From: Thermosipho atlanticus DSM 15807
Lineage (GTDB): Bacteria; Thermotogota; Thermotogae; Thermotogales; Fervidobacteriaceae
Reading direction: 5' to 3'
Length of the DNA stretch: 64,000 nt
NCBI RefSeq assembly: GCF_900129985.1
Contig: NZ_FQXN01000002.1
Location: 62,001 to 126,000, forward strand
Shown here: positions 17,262-26,372 of the stretch, piece after piece
Position numbering within the stretch: position 1 is the first letter of the stretch
How the letters are laid out: every line of letters begins with the position of its first letter
The notes under the pieces: generated by a model
Seen by the model: only the letters and a program-made list of their open reading frames with translations
Databases searched by the model: none
What the model was told of the DNA's origin: nothing
Position numbers and translations under genes: made by a program

Positions 17262-17711
17262 ATGGCTAGAACTTTGCCAATACAAAAAACAACATTTTTA
17301 AAGAAAGAAGAAGTACAAAGAGACTGGTATGTAGTAGATGCAAATGGACAAACCCTTGGAAGACTTGCTACAAGAATTGCACTTGTTTTAATGGGGAAAA
17401 ATAAGCCAAATTGGACACCACACATTGATTGTGGAAATTTTGTTGTGGTTGTAAATGCTGATAAAATAAAACTTACAGGTAAAAAAATGGATCAGAAAAA
17501 ATATTACAGACACACAGGATACCCAGGTGGTATAAAAGAATTTACTGCAAGACAACTTTTACAGAGAAATCCTGAAAAATTAATTCAACTTGCAGTAAAA
17601 AGAATGCTTCCAAAAACAATTCTTGGAAGAAGGGCACTTAAAAGATTAAAAATCTACGCTGGTCCAGAACATCCACATCAAGCACAAAAACCAGTAGAAT
17701 TGAGTTTTTAA
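17262..17711 (+). CDS. rplM: 50S ribosomal protein L13
   Basis: A 149-residue large-subunit protein. GGAGGGAGG precedes ATG 17262, which gives [20 protein letters not shown]; an in-frame ATG at 17232 lies inside ribU and is not used. The core [59 protein letters not shown] and [13 protein letters not shown] is canonical. It pairs with rpsI 18 bases downstream, the universal L13-S9 gene pair. Confidence 0.97.
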   Translation: MARTLPIQKTTFLKKEEVQRDWYVVDANGQTLGRLATRIALVLMGKNKPNWTPHIDCGNFVVVVNADKIKLTGKKMDQKKYYRHTGYPGGIKEFTARQLLQRNPEKLIQLAVKRMLPKTILGRRALKRLKIYAGPEHPHQAQKPVELSF

Positions 17712-17729
17712 TAAGGAGGGGTAGATGAG

Positions 17730-18128
17730 ATGGCAGAATATTACATGGGAACAGGAAGAAGAAAGACTTCTGTTGCTAGAGTATATTTAAAAGAAGGTAA
17801 TGGAAAAGTTGTAATTAATGATAAAGAATATGAAGATTTAAACGGATACCTTGAAAATTCTGTTTGGACACTTCACGCATTGGAACCATTAAAGGTTACA
17901 GGACTTGAAGGTAAATTTGATATGATTATTAGAGTAAATGGTGGAGGGAAATCTGGTCAAGCTGGTGCTATCAGACTTGGTATAGCAAGAGCCCTTTTAC
18001 AATACAGCGCCGAACTAAGACCTACTTTGAAAGAAAAAGGCCTTCTTACAAGGGACCCAAGAATGGTAGAAAGAAAGAAATACGGTCTCAGAAAAGCAAG
18101 ACGTGCTCCCCAATTCTCCAAACGTTAA
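17730..18128 (+). CDS. rpsI: 30S ribosomal protein S9
   Basis: A 132-residue small-subunit protein. It starts [20 protein letters not shown] behind AAGGAGGGG. Conserved parts are [40 protein letters not shown] and the basic tail [12 protein letters not shown], whose final KR contacts P-site tRNA. It is the last gene of the rplU operon and is followed by a hairpin terminator. Confidence 0.97.
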   Translation: MAEYYMGTGRRKTSVARVYLKEGNGKVVINDKEYEDLNGYLENSVWTLHALEPLKVTGLEGKFDMIIRVNGGGKSGQAGAIRLGIARALLQYSAELRPTLKEKGLLTRDPRMVERKKYGLRKARRAPQFSKR

Positions 18129-18153
18129 TTTTGTCATATCCTTACATACACTT

Positions 18154-18186
18154 GTGGCAGCGTTTGCTGCCACCTTGTCTTCCTTT
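18154..18186 (+). terminator. terminator hairpin after rpsI
   Basis: GTGGCAGC (18154-18161), loop GTTT, GCTGCCAC (18166-18173), then a pyrimidine-rich stretch CTTGTCTTCCTTTT. The stem is perfect but the T-run is interrupted, so read-through into dnaG is likely. Confidence 0.7.
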
Positions 18187-18201
18187 TAAAGAGGTGACTT
18201 A

Positions 18202-19821
18202 ATGCTTTCAAAAAAGGTAATTGAGGAAATTAAGTCAAAAGTTGATATTGTTGATGTTGTTTCAAGGTACGTTAGCCTTCAAAAGGTTGGAAATAACTAT
18301 AGAGCTTTGTGTCCTTTCCATACTGAAACCACCCCTTCGTTCTATGTCAATCCATCCTTTAAGACATACCACTGCTTTGGCTGTGGAGCGTCTGGGGATG
18401 TAATAAAGTTTCTTCAGGAAATCGAAGGAATTTCATTTATAGAAGCATTAAGAAGACTTGCAAAAGAGGCAGGTGTAAAGATTGAGCTTGAAGATTCATC
18501 GAGTTTTCATACTCTTTATTTAAAATTTTACACACTTTTAAACGAAGAGTATAAAAAAAACTTAACTGATGTTGCAATTTCGTATTTAAAAAATAGAGGA
18601 TTTAGTGAAAGTGAGATAGAAAAGTACGAGTTTGGTTTTTCACCAATTGATTCTGATTTACCCTTTAAAATTGCCAGAGAGCTTAATATAAACTCTTTAA
18701 GAAAACTTGGATTTTTACATGGCAAAGATCCATTTTCAGGTAGATTAATTATTCCAATAAAGGATGAGTATGGCCGAGTAATTGCGTTTGGTGGAAGGGT
18801 ATTGGGTGAAGGACAACCAAAATATATCAATTCATATGAAACTGATTTTTTTAAAAAATCCTCAACTTTATTTTTGCTTGATGTTGCAAAAGATAAGATA
18901 AAGAGTGCTGATTTTGCGATTATATGCGAAGGGTATTTTGATGCAATAGCTTTTCATAGGGCGGGACTTACAAATTCTGTAGCGACACTTGGCACTGCTT
19001 TTACAAAATACCATGCAAGAAAAATAAGGAAGTTGACACAAAATGTGGTTCTTTCATTTGATACTGATTCTGCGGGGATAAAGGCAGCTCTTTTAAGTTT
19101 AAAAATTTTGCTATCACAAAATTTTAATGTGATGGTAGTTATGTATGAAGGTGAAAAAGATCCAGATGAAATTCTGAAATTAAAAGGTAGCTCAGAACTT
19201 GTTGATGTTGTAAAATCGGCTATACCTGCAGAAGTATTTGTTCCAAAGGCATTGTCTAAAAAATACGATTTGAAAAATTCAAATGCAATAAATATGTATT
19301 TAGGAGAATTAAAACAGTGGGATGAAGTTTTTAAACTTGTACCTAAGAGACAAGAAAATTTTAGGAATACCATTAAAGAAATATTGGGATATGATTTTGA
19401 TTTTTCCAAATCTCTTTCGTACAAGATTAGAGAGGCAACAAAACTACCAACTTTGGAAGATATGCTTGTTTATTTGTACTTAAATTTCCCTGAACGATTT
19501 GAAAATATTGAAGTAGATTTAGAACTTTTAAAAGGAGAAGCTCGGGAATTTTTCACTTATGTAAAGAATGAGAACTTCTCCTTTGAAAGATTGTCTAAAG
19601 ATTTGTCTGAATATATAAACAGGGTTTTGAAGAAATTAGAGAATACTGAAATTGATGAAATATATATTGAAACAATTGAGAGAAAACTCCTTGAAAGAAG
19701 TTTAGAAAGAAGAATAAAGGAGATTGATGATTATTTGAAAAACGCATCTGATGAAGAAAAAAAGGTATTACTTCAAACCAGAATTGAGATTGTAAGGCAA
19801 CTTAAAAATCTTGGGAGGTGA
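18202..19821 (+). CDS. dnaG: DNA primase
   Basis: A 539-residue enzyme that makes RNA primers at the replication fork. The N-terminal CHC2 zinc finger is [16 protein letters not shown] then [15 protein letters not shown] (about residues 38-70). The TOPRIM core includes [35 protein letters not shown] and [14 protein letters not shown] with catalytic acidic residues, at about residues 190-300. The C-terminal helicase-binding part is short and charged, as in Thermotogae. AAAGAGGTGACT precedes ATG 18202. Its TGA lies inside the ribosome binding site of rpoD, giving the classic dnaG-rpoD macromolecular synthesis pair. Confidence 0.97.
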   Translation: MLSKKVIEEIKSKVDIVDVVSRYVSLQKVGNNYRALCPFHTETTPSFYVNPSFKTYHCFGCGASGDVIKFLQEIEGISFIEALRRLAKEAGVKIELEDSSSFHTLYLKFYTLLNEEYKKNLTDVAISYLKNRGFSESEIEKYEFGFSPIDSDLPFKIARELNINSLRKLGFLHGKDPFSGRLIIPIKDEYGRVIAFGGRVLGEGQPKYINSYETDFFKKSSTLFLLDVAKDKIKSADFAIICEGYFDAIAFHRAGLTNSVATLGTAFTKYHARKIRKLTQNVVLSFDTDSAGIKAALLSLKILLSQNFNVMVVMYEGEKDPDEILKLKGSSELVDVVKSAIPAEVFVPKALSKKYDLKNSNAINMYLGELKQWDEVFKLVPKRQENFRNTIKEILGYDFDFSKSLSYKIREATKLPTLEDMLVYLYLNFPERFENIEVDLELLKGEAREFFTYVKNENFSFERLSKDLSEYINRVLKKLENTEIDEIYIETIERKLLERSLERRIKEIDDYLKNASDEEKKVLLQTRIEIVRQLKNLGR

Positions 19822-19828
19822 ACTCCTG

Positions 19829-20941
19829 ATGGCAAAAAGAAGAACCGCAGTAGACACAAGCGACAAGAAAATAAAAGAGTTAATTAAAATTGGTAAAGAA
19901 AAAGGATTTGTAACTTACGATGATATTGATAAAATGTTTCCTCCAGAAAAAGTTGAAGATTTTGATGGAAATTTACTCGAAAGGGTATATGAAGAACTCG
20001 AAAAGAATGGAATAACAATAACCGATACTTCGGGATTAGATACAGATATCAATGTCCAAGATTTCCTTGAAGAATCCCCGAAATTTTACGATAATATGGC
20101 TCCAAAAGATTTGATAAAAATGTATTTAAGGGATATTGGTAAAATCCCACTTTTAAGTCAATCTATGGAAAGAGAACTTGCAAGACGTGCGCAAATGGGT
20201 GATGAAAGAGCAAAACAGAAACTTGTAGAATCAAACCTTAGACTCGTAGTAAGTATAGCAAAGAGATATGTTGGTAAAGGTCTTTCGTTTCTGGATTTGA
20301 TTCAAGAAGGAAATGTTGGTCTTTTAAAGGCAGTTGAAAAATTTGACTGGAGAAAGGGATACAAATTTTCAACCTATGCAACTTGGTGGATTAGACAAGC
20401 TATTACAAGAGCAATAGCTGATCAGGCACGAACAATTAGGGTACCAGTCCATATGGTTGAGACAATAAACAAAATGCAAAAAATAATGAGGGAATATTAT
20501 CAAGAGCATGGGGAAGAAATTCCAATTGAAGAACTTGCAAAAGCACTTGATAAACCGGTTGAAAAAGTAGAAGAAATAATGCAGGCTGCAAGAGAAACAA
20601 CGTCTCTTGAAGCACCTGTGGGCGAAGATGAAGATTCAACTGTTGCAGACTTTGTCCCTGATGAAACAATAGCATCTCCAAAGAAAGAAGCAATGAGAAT
20701 GCTTATAAGGGAAGAAGTGGAAAAGGTGCTAGAAACGTTGAATGATAGAGAAAAATTAGTTTTAAAAATGAGATACGGATTAACGGATGGTAAAGCTAAG
20801 ACTCTTGAAGAGGTAGGGCAGTATTTCAACGTTACTAGAGAAAGAATTAGACAGATAGAAGTAAAAGCTTTGAGAAAATTGAGACATCCATCAAGAAGTA
20901 GGTACCTTAAAGTTTTATTTAAAATGCTTGATGAAGAATAA
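19829..20941 (+). CDS. rpoD: primary sigma factor (sigma A)
   Basis: A 370-residue RNA polymerase subunit for housekeeping promoters. The frame opens at 19811, but GGGAGGTG (19813-19820) marks ATG 19829 ([18 protein letters not shown]). Region 1.2 includes [19 protein letters not shown]; region 2 has [38 protein letters not shown] and [19 protein letters not shown]; region 3 has [11 protein letters not shown]; region 4.2 has [19 protein letters not shown]. The N-terminal segment before region 1.2 is short (about 80 residues) and acidic. Perfect TTGACA/TATAAT promoters elsewhere in the window fit its expected specificity. Confidence 0.97.
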   Translation: MAKRRTAVDTSDKKIKELIKIGKEKGFVTYDDIDKMFPPEKVEDFDGNLLERVYEELEKNGITITDTSGLDTDINVQDFLEESPKFYDNMAPKDLIKMYLRDIGKIPLLSQSMERELARRAQMGDERAKQKLVESNLRLVVSIAKRYVGKGLSFLDLIQEGNVGLLKAVEKFDWRKGYKFSTYATWWIRQAITRAIADQARTIRVPVHMVETINKMQKIMREYYQEHGEEIPIEELAKALDKPVEKVEEIMQAARETTSLEAPVGEDEDSTVADFVPDETIASPKKEAMRMLIREEVEKVLETLNDREKLVLKMRYGLTDGKAKTLEEVGQYFNVTRERIRQIEVKALRKLRHPSRSRYLKVLFKMLDEE

Positions 20942-20969
20942 AAAAACCGCACTAAGGGTGCGGTTTTTA
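20942..20969 (+). terminator. intrinsic terminator after rpoD
   Basis: CCGCAC (20947-20952), loop TAAGG, GTGCGG (20958-20963), flanked by A-run and followed by TTTTT. It begins at the rpoD stop codon and ends the dnaG-rpoD unit. Confidence 0.92.
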
Positions 20970-20998
20970 TATAAAACTTTATTTATTGGGTGATACAT

Positions 20999-23566
20999 AT
21001 GATATTTAAAATTGCATTTAGAAACTTTTTCTTAAACTGGAAAATGTCTTTACTAGTTATATTAGGTACAATGATCGCAACTATGCTTGTTGTGGGAGCT
21101 TTGTCTTTAAACGATTCTGTTGATGCATGGTTTGCTCAAAAGATTTTGAGAAATTTTGGAAGTGTAGACATTGTAGCGAAAGATAAAAAAGATACTTTTT
21201 TCTTTCCTAAGGCACTTGATGTAGAAAAGGTGGGTGATTACTTTCAAAAATTAAAAGAAGAAGGTACAGTTAAGGATTATACCTTTGTTTCGCTTGTTTC
21301 CTCAAGAATAGAAAAAAATGGTAACTTCTTTGATATATTTGCAATTGGGTATGACGACAATCTTTTAAGATTTTCTGGTCAAAAAGTTTCGGGAGTAGTT
21401 ATTTCAAAGGATCTTGCAGATGCCTTGAATATAAAAAGGGGAGATATTATAAATTTAGTAACTGTAAATGGAAAGCAAAAAGTAAAGGTAGATTATATTG
21501 GGACCCTTGAATTTAACTTCCGCGGAGAAACAGGGATGACAAATGGCTCTATCTTTATGCCAATGGATATGTTGAGAGAGCTGAGATTGTATGCAAACAA
21601 ACTTCCAAATACTGTATTTGCTTCTCTTAATGTTCCAATTAGTGAACATGAATTAATTGCTAAAAAAATTGAAGATGAAATAGATCTTCGAGTTACACCT
21701 ACAAAGTACAATTTAAAGTATTCTCCTCTTAACAGAGTAATTGGATATCTTTTCCTTGGATTTAGCGGATTTGCACTTTTGAGTAGTTTTCTATTTATTT
21801 CCAACTTTTTCGGTGTTTTAGCTGAAGATAGAAGAAAAGTTCTTGGAACTCTTAGAGCTTTGGGATATTCCCAAAGAAAAATTGCATCAATCTTGTTTGT
21901 AGAAGGATTTACATATCTTTTATTTTCTTCCCTAATTGGGGCAACTGCGGGGATAGGTTTTGGAAGATATTTATTGAGTTTGGTAAACAAAATGCCGTCT
22001 CTTCTTGCTTCTGACACAGCACTTCCGGAGACTATTTATTTTACAATTACGTTTAAAACTATTTTATTTGGGATATTAATATCACTTGTTTTACCAATAT
22101 TTATCCTCCTTTATCGAAGTGTTTCCTTCTCAAAAATTTCCCCTGTTGTTCTTTTATCAAGAGAAGAAATACTTCCAAAGAGAAAATTTCTTTATGTTTT
22201 TTTCTTCCTCCCAATATTTTTGTATTTTGTTAAACCTTACTATTCATTAGTCTCTTTAATAGCAATAGTGCCTTTGTTTGTAAAAAAAGATTTTTTGCAA
22301 GTTGTTTCGGGGGCCCTGGTTATTTTAATAACCTACTTTCAAATTGGAACGGGTGGCGGCTGGGATTATTTAGCACGAGCAGGGTTATTTTTGCTTGGAA
22401 GTATATACATTGTATTTGGAATACTCCCATGTGTAAAGAACTACTTTAAACACTTTAGAAATATTTCAACAGTGCTTGCTCTATCGTATATTGATAAACA
22501 AAGATGGAGAAATTTTGTAGTATTTCTTGTATACTCTGTTATAACTTTGGTAATATTACTTACAGCAATACTTCCAACAAGTATTTTTAATTATATTGAT
22601 AACAAAACTAATATAGGTATTTTAGGATATAACTTTTTAATAGTGGAAAATCCTTTAAAAATATTTTTTGGTGGAAGTACCTACGATAGAGATGAACAAT
22701 TCAAGTCGTTGTTTAATAACTTGGTAAAGATACAACTTGTCGATGCAAAATATAAAGATAGAAATGTAGTTGTTATTTTAGCGGGTAAAGATATCGTTAA
22801 ATCTCTGAAAATTGAAGGAATTAACACATTATACCTTGAAAACAAAGAAGGTATAGGGAGTAAAGATATATTCACAAAAGATGCAACATATACTCTACAA
22901 ATAAAGGGAATATTACCTGGGATTAGCAAGAAAATATCCGAAAATTTTGTTATAAAAGAACTTTATGATCCAAAATCCATGGTAGTTCCCTTTGATGGAA
23001 TACTTGTGTATAACCAAAAAATACCAGGTGCGCTGCAAGGTTATGCGGGAGTCGTAAAAGATAGTAAAGCAGCCCAGAGGGCAAAAAAAATTGTGTATGA
23101 AAGATTTGACGGCCCATTTTATGTTACAGAAGAACTTGATAAAGTATTTAATAGTGTTAGGTATTTTGTAAGTATAGCTATTCAGCTTTTCTATTTTGGC
23201 TTTGTCAGTGGTTTTTCAGGACTTACTATACTCAGTATTAAAAATGTATATTCTAGAAGAAGAATAATAGGCTCACTAAAAGCTATTGGAGTAAATAAAA
23301 TGCAAGTGTTTAAAGCTTTCTTATTTGAATCTATAATGATAGTTACAATAGCAATTTTAACGGCAATTTCTACTGTGACATTTATTACACTTGATTTTGC
23401 AAAACTCATTGTTGATGAAATTCCGGATTTTTCAATAACTGTTCCATGGGGGCAAGTATTTCTAATATTAGGAGGAGTGTACTTGATAACTATTATTTTC
23501 ACAATCTATCCCGCAAATCTTGCTCAAAAGGTTGATCCAGCTGAAGCAATACGAGTTTTTGATTAA
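20999..23566 (+). CDS. FtsX/MacB-type ABC permease, double-length
   Basis: An 855-residue membrane protein. GGGTGA (20988-20993) decides ATG 20999 over an in-frame GTG at 20990. Layout: a first membrane helix near residues 15-40, a large extracytoplasmic MacB-PCD-like domain (to about 240), three helices forming an FtsX domain (about 245-380, with LGTLRALGYSQRKIASILFV as coupling helix region), four or so central helices, a second extracytoplasmic domain, and a second FtsX domain ending YPANLAQKVDPAEAIRVFD. This duplicated form is typical of ABC3 permeases that export lipids or lipoproteins. No ATP-binding partner is adjacent; it must use one encoded elsewhere. It stands alone between rpoD and rpmB. 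Confidence 0.88.
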   Translation: MIFKIAFRNFFLNWKMSLLVILGTMIATMLVVGALSLNDSVDAWFAQKILRNFGSVDIVAKDKKDTFFFPKALDVEKVGDYFQKLKEEGTVKDYTFVSLVSSRIEKNGNFFDIFAIGYDDNLLRFSGQKVSGVVISKDLADALNIKRGDIINLVTVNGKQKVKVDYIGTLEFNFRGETGMTNGSIFMPMDMLRELRLYANKLPNTVFASLNVPISEHELIAKKIEDEIDLRVTPTKYNLKYSPLNRVIGYLFLGFSGFALLSSFLFISNFFGVLAEDRRKVLGTLRALGYSQRKIASILFVEGFTYLLFSSLIGATAGIGFGRYLLSLVNKMPSLLASDTALPETIYFTITFKTILFGILISLVLPIFILLYRSVSFSKISPVVLLSREEILPKRKFLYVFFFLPIFLYFVKPYYSLVSLIAIVPLFVKKDFLQVVSGALVILITYFQIGTGGGWDYLARAGLFLLGSIYIVFGILPCVKNYFKHFRNISTVLALSYIDKQRWRNFVVFLVYSVITLVILLTAILPTSIFNYIDNKTNIGILGYNFLIVENPLKIFFGGSTYDRDEQFKSLFNNLVKIQLVDAKYKDRNVVVILAGKDIVKSLKIEGINTLYLENKEGIGSKDIFTKDATYTLQIKGILPGISKKISENFVIKELYDPKSMVVPFDGILVYNQKIPGALQGYAGVVKDSKAAQRAKKIVYERFDGPFYVTEELDKVFNSVRYFVSIAIQLFYFGFVSGFSGLTILSIKNVYSRRRIIGSLKAIGVNKMQVFKAFLFESIMIVTIAILTAISTVTFITLDFAKLIVDEIPDFSITVPWGQVFLILGGVYLITIIFTIYPANLAQKVDPAEAIRVFD

Positions 23567-23593
23567 TGAAACAGAGTTTTTACATTAAAAAAA

Positions 23594-23622
23594 TTGACAC
23601 AATTAAAATGAAAGTGTAAAAT
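23594..23622 (+). promoter_or_regulatory. sigma-A promoter of rpmB
   Basis: TTGACA (23594-23599), a 17-base spacer and TAAAAT (23617-23622) lie about 60 bases before rpmB. It is a near-consensus housekeeping promoter in the expected place. Confidence 0.85.
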
Positions 23623-23681
23623 ATAGTTTGTATTAAAGTATATAATGAATTAATAAATAGATAGGAAAGGGGAGGAGCAAA

Positions 23682-23900
23682 ATGGCAAAATGTCAAGTTT
23701 GTGGTAAAGGACCCGTATCTGGAAAAAATGTATCACATTCTAACAGAAGGACAAACAGATGGTTTAGACCTAATCTTCAAAAAGTTAGAGTTTTGCTCGA
23801 TGACGGAACAGTAAAAAGAATGTGGGTTTGTACAGATTGTCTAAGTGCAGGAAAAGTCAAGAGATACGTTAGTAAATCGAGCACAGAGGTGGAGGCTTAA
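23682..23900 (+). CDS. rpmB: 50S ribosomal protein L28, zinc-binding form
   Basis: A 72-residue ribosomal protein: [20 protein letters not shown] then [17 protein letters not shown] is canonical L28. It keeps both cysteine pairs (CQVC near the start and CTDC near the end), so it is the zinc-binding (C+) form. GGGGAGGAG precedes ATG 23682. It has its own promoter and terminator, so it is monocistronic. Confidence 0.96.
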   Translation: MAKCQVCGKGPVSGKNVSHSNRRTNRWFRPNLQKVRVLLDDGTVKRMWVCTDCLSAGKVKRYVSKSSTEVEA

Positions 23901-23902
23901 TA

Positions 23903-23925
23903 AGCGGGGTAACCCGCTTTTTTTA
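23903..23925 (+). terminator. intrinsic terminator after rpmB
   Basis: AGCGGG (23903-23908), loop GTAA, CCCGCT (23913-23918), then seven T residues. The next open frame starts immediately at the end of the T-run. Confidence 0.92.
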
Positions 23926-23928
23926 TAT

Positions 23929-24294
23929 ATGGTTAGAGTATCTCTTTGGTACAAAATATTGAATATAGTGCATTTATCTTTTGTTATATTTATAATCTCA
24001 CATTTTCTCACTCTCCCCATATCAATTTATATATTTTCTCTCCTTTTATTTTCACTTCTACTATCATTTAGCCTGTTTTTGGAAGCTATGACATTTAAAA
24101 TGTGTGTTTTTGTTGATAAAGTAGTTATTTTTTCTATTTTTTATGAAAAAACTTTTAATTATAATGATATAGAAGATTTTAAAATAGGTATTTTAAGTGG
24201 TAAAATAAAACGAAAACATGAGAAAAGTTATTTTGTTTTTCCGCCGGTTAAGGGGGGAGATTTACGGAAAGTAGAAGAACGTATGTGGAAATAA
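23929..24294 (+). CDS. small membrane protein of unknown function upstream of alr
   Basis: A 121-residue frame from ATG 23929. It has two hydrophobic segments (about residues 12-30 and 33-55) followed by a soluble part with alternating beta-like pattern (VFVDKVVIFSIFYEKTFNYN, YNDIEDFKIGILSGKIKRKH), reminiscent of small bacterial PH-like membrane proteins, but I cannot assign a family. There is no visible ribosome binding site, because the ATG follows directly on the rpmB terminator T-run; a leaderless or internally initiated transcript would be needed. It overlaps the alr frame by ten bases or more. I think it is real because the frame is long and membrane-like, with moderate confidence only. 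Confidence 0.5.
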   Translation: MVRVSLWYKILNIVHLSFVIFIISHFLTLPISIYIFSLLLFSLLLSFSLFLEAMTFKMCVFVDKVVIFSIFYEKTFNYNDIEDFKIGILSGKIKRKHEKSYFVFPPVKGGDLRKVEERMWK

Positions 24295-25352
24295 ATATTC
24301 GAAATTATATTTCGAATTTGAGATACTTTCAAAAAAAATGTGCACCTGCAAAGGTTATGCCCGTAGTTAAGGCTGACGCATACGGTCATGGTGCAATTAT
24401 GCTTTCTAAAGCAGCTGAAAAAATGGGAATTGATTACCTTGCAGTTGCATTTTTGGAAGAAGCGTTAGAATTGAGGGAAAATCGTATAAGGACAAAAATA
24501 CTCGTTTTTAATTATGTAGAGAAAGATTATGTTCCGTTAGCTATTAAAAATAACATAACTCTTACGATGTTCTCCTGGAACCAACTAGAAGAATATAAGT
24601 ATTTAAGAGAAAAACCTGTTGTTCATATAAACATTGATACTGGGATGAATAGAATAGGAATAAAACCTGAAGATGCGAAAATATTTTACGAAGAACTTTT
24701 AAAGTACGGTTTTAAAGTTGAAGGTGTGTATACACATTTTGCAGTAGCAGATTCACTGAAAAAAGAAGACATTGAATATACCAAGAAGCAATATGAGAAA
24801 TTCATTTCTGTAAATTTGAATGTTCCAATTAAACATGTATGTAATAGTGGAGCTTCTATTTCAGGTATTGTCCCGTACCACAATTATGTAAGAATAGGAA
24901 TTGCAAGTTATGGCTTGATGCCAAGTGATGAAGTTTTGGATGAAAATTTAAAACCTGTACTTAGTTGGAAAAGCGTTGTTTCCCATGTAAAGTATATTGA
25001 AAAAGGTGAAAGTGTAAGTTACGGTAGAACCTTTGTAGCTGATAATAAAATTAGAGTAGCAACAATTCCTGTTGGATATGCAGATGGTTATTGGAGACAT
25101 TTATCAAATATAGGCGAAGTGTTAATTAACGGTAAGCGTTGCAAGATATTGGGAAGAGTTTGTATGGATCAATTTGTTGTGAAAGTGGACGAAGAAGTTA
25201 AAGTAGGTGATGAGGTTGTTTTGATAGGATATCAGGGGAAAGAGCATATAAGTGCGGAAGAAATAGCAAAAAAGGTTGGAACTATAAATTATGAAGTAAC
25301 ATGTAGAATAACCAATAGGGTACCTAGAAAATATAAAGGGGTGGAACTTTGA
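24285..25352 (+). CDS. alr: alanine racemase
   Basis: A PLP enzyme interconverting L- and D-alanine for peptidoglycan. The PLP lysine is in MPVVKADAYGHGA, the catalytic tyrosine region is GESVSYGRTFVADNKIRVAT with IPVGYADGYWR, and CMDQFVV follows. From GTG 24285 there are 355 residues. However, in-frame codons just upstream read RRTYVEIN, the normal alanine racemase beginning, and the frame is open back to 24252 with no ATG, GTG or TTG. GGGGGGAGA (24252-24260) would fit initiation at ACG 24264. So the true start is uncertain: GTG 24285 with a clipped N-terminus, a rare codon, or a sequence error. It overlaps the nuclease gene downstream by four bases. Confidence 0.92.
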   Translation: MEINIRNYISNLRYFQKKCAPAKVMPVVKADAYGHGAIMLSKAAEKMGIDYLAVAFLEEALELRENRIRTKILVFNYVEKDYVPLAIKNNITLTMFSWNQLEEYKYLREKPVVHINIDTGMNRIGIKPEDAKIFYEELLKYGFKVEGVYTHFAVADSLKKEDIEYTKKQYEKFISVNLNVPIKHVCNSGASISGIVPYHNYVRIGIASYGLMPSDEVLDENLKPVLSWKSVVSHVKYIEKGESVSYGRTFVADNKIRVATIPVGYADGYWRHLSNIGEVLINGKRCKILGRVCMDQFVVKVDEEVKVGDEVVLIGYQGKEHISAEEIAKKVGTINYEVTCRITNRVPRKYKGVEL

Positions 25353-26359
25353 AATTACCAAAAGAAATTATTGAAAAATATAGGGAACCTTTTATTTCGG
25401 AACTTGGAAATTATATAAACTCAGAACTTGAAATAATTGTTAAAGTTAAAAGCAAAAGACTAATGGAAAACAAGAATGGTCAGAAATATCTCCTTTTAAC
25501 TTTTGAAGATAAAACTGGAATCTTGCGAGCAATAGATTGGTTTAATGCGGAAACAAATGATTCAAAGGTAAATGTTGGTAATATTATAAGGACTAGTGGA
25601 AAGGTGGTAGTATACGACGGGAGATTACAATTCAATCTATTGCAAGATTCACCTGTTATTGTGCTAAAAGAGGGAGAATACAGTATAGATAGATTTGTTA
25701 TGGAAGCAAAACGTTCAATAGACGAAATAATGGATGAGATTAAAAAATTAATCGATTCGATAAAGAATGTTCATTTAAAAAGATTATTAAATGAATTCTT
25801 TGAAAGGGATGAAAGTTTTCTCAAAAAATTTAAAAGTGTTCCAGCAGGTGCTAAGGTTCACCACAATTATGTTGGAGGACTTGCCGAACATTCTAGTACT
25901 GTTGCACAATTATGTGATAGTGTGTGTAAAACGTACAAAAATCTTGATAGAGATTTATTAATAGCCGGTGCACTTCTTCATGATATTGGCAAAATAAATG
26001 ATTACAAAGTAACCTCAAAAGGAATAGAAATTACAACTCAAGGTGAACTAATTGGACATATAGTGTCGGGGTATGAAATGGTTAAGGTAAAGGTAAAAAA
26101 AATGAAAGTACCGGAAGATATTTCCACAAAATTACTTCATATGATAATATCACATCATGGTGAGCTTGAATGGGGTTCTCCTGTTGTGCCTAAAACACCT
26201 GAAGCTTATGTTCTTCATATGATAGAGAATATGGATTCAAAATTAAATAGAATATTTGCAATCAAAGAAAAAGAACTTGAGGGAAATCCGGAAAAAGACT
26301 GGAGCGATTATGATCCAAATCTTGGAAGAAGATTTTATCTAAAACACGAGCTTGATTGA
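25349..26359 (+). CDS. YhaM-like 3'-5' exoribonuclease (OB-fold plus HD domain)
   Basis: A 336-residue cytosolic protein starting at TTG 25349, overlapping the alr stop (TTGA), with GGGGTGG before it. Residues about 20-110 form an OB-fold nucleic-acid-binding domain (YLLLTFEDKTGILRAIDWFN, VVVYDGRLQFNLLQ). Residues 160-300 form a metal-dependent HD domain: KVHHNYVGGLAEHSSTVAQL, LIAGALLHDIGKINDYKV, and MIISHHGELEWGSPVVPKTP. This arrangement is that of YhaM/CBF1-type 3'-5' exonucleases acting on single-stranded RNA or DNA. It lies in alr-yhaM-topA, all overlapping. Confidence 0.88.
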   Translation: MKLPKEIIEKYREPFISELGNYINSELEIIVKVKSKRLMENKNGQKYLLLTFEDKTGILRAIDWFNAETNDSKVNVGNIIRTSGKVVVYDGRLQFNLLQDSPVIVLKEGEYSIDRFVMEAKRSIDEIMDEIKKLIDSIKNVHLKRLLNEFFERDESFLKKFKSVPAGAKVHHNYVGGLAEHSSTVAQLCDSVCKTYKNLDRDLLIAGALLHDIGKINDYKVTSKGIEITTQGELIGHIVSGYEMVKVKVKKMKVPEDISTKLLHMIISHHGELEWGSPVVPKTPEAYVLHMIENMDSKLNRIFAIKEKELEGNPEKDWSDYDPNLGRRFYLKHELD

Positions 26360-26372
26360 AAGGGGAATGTTT

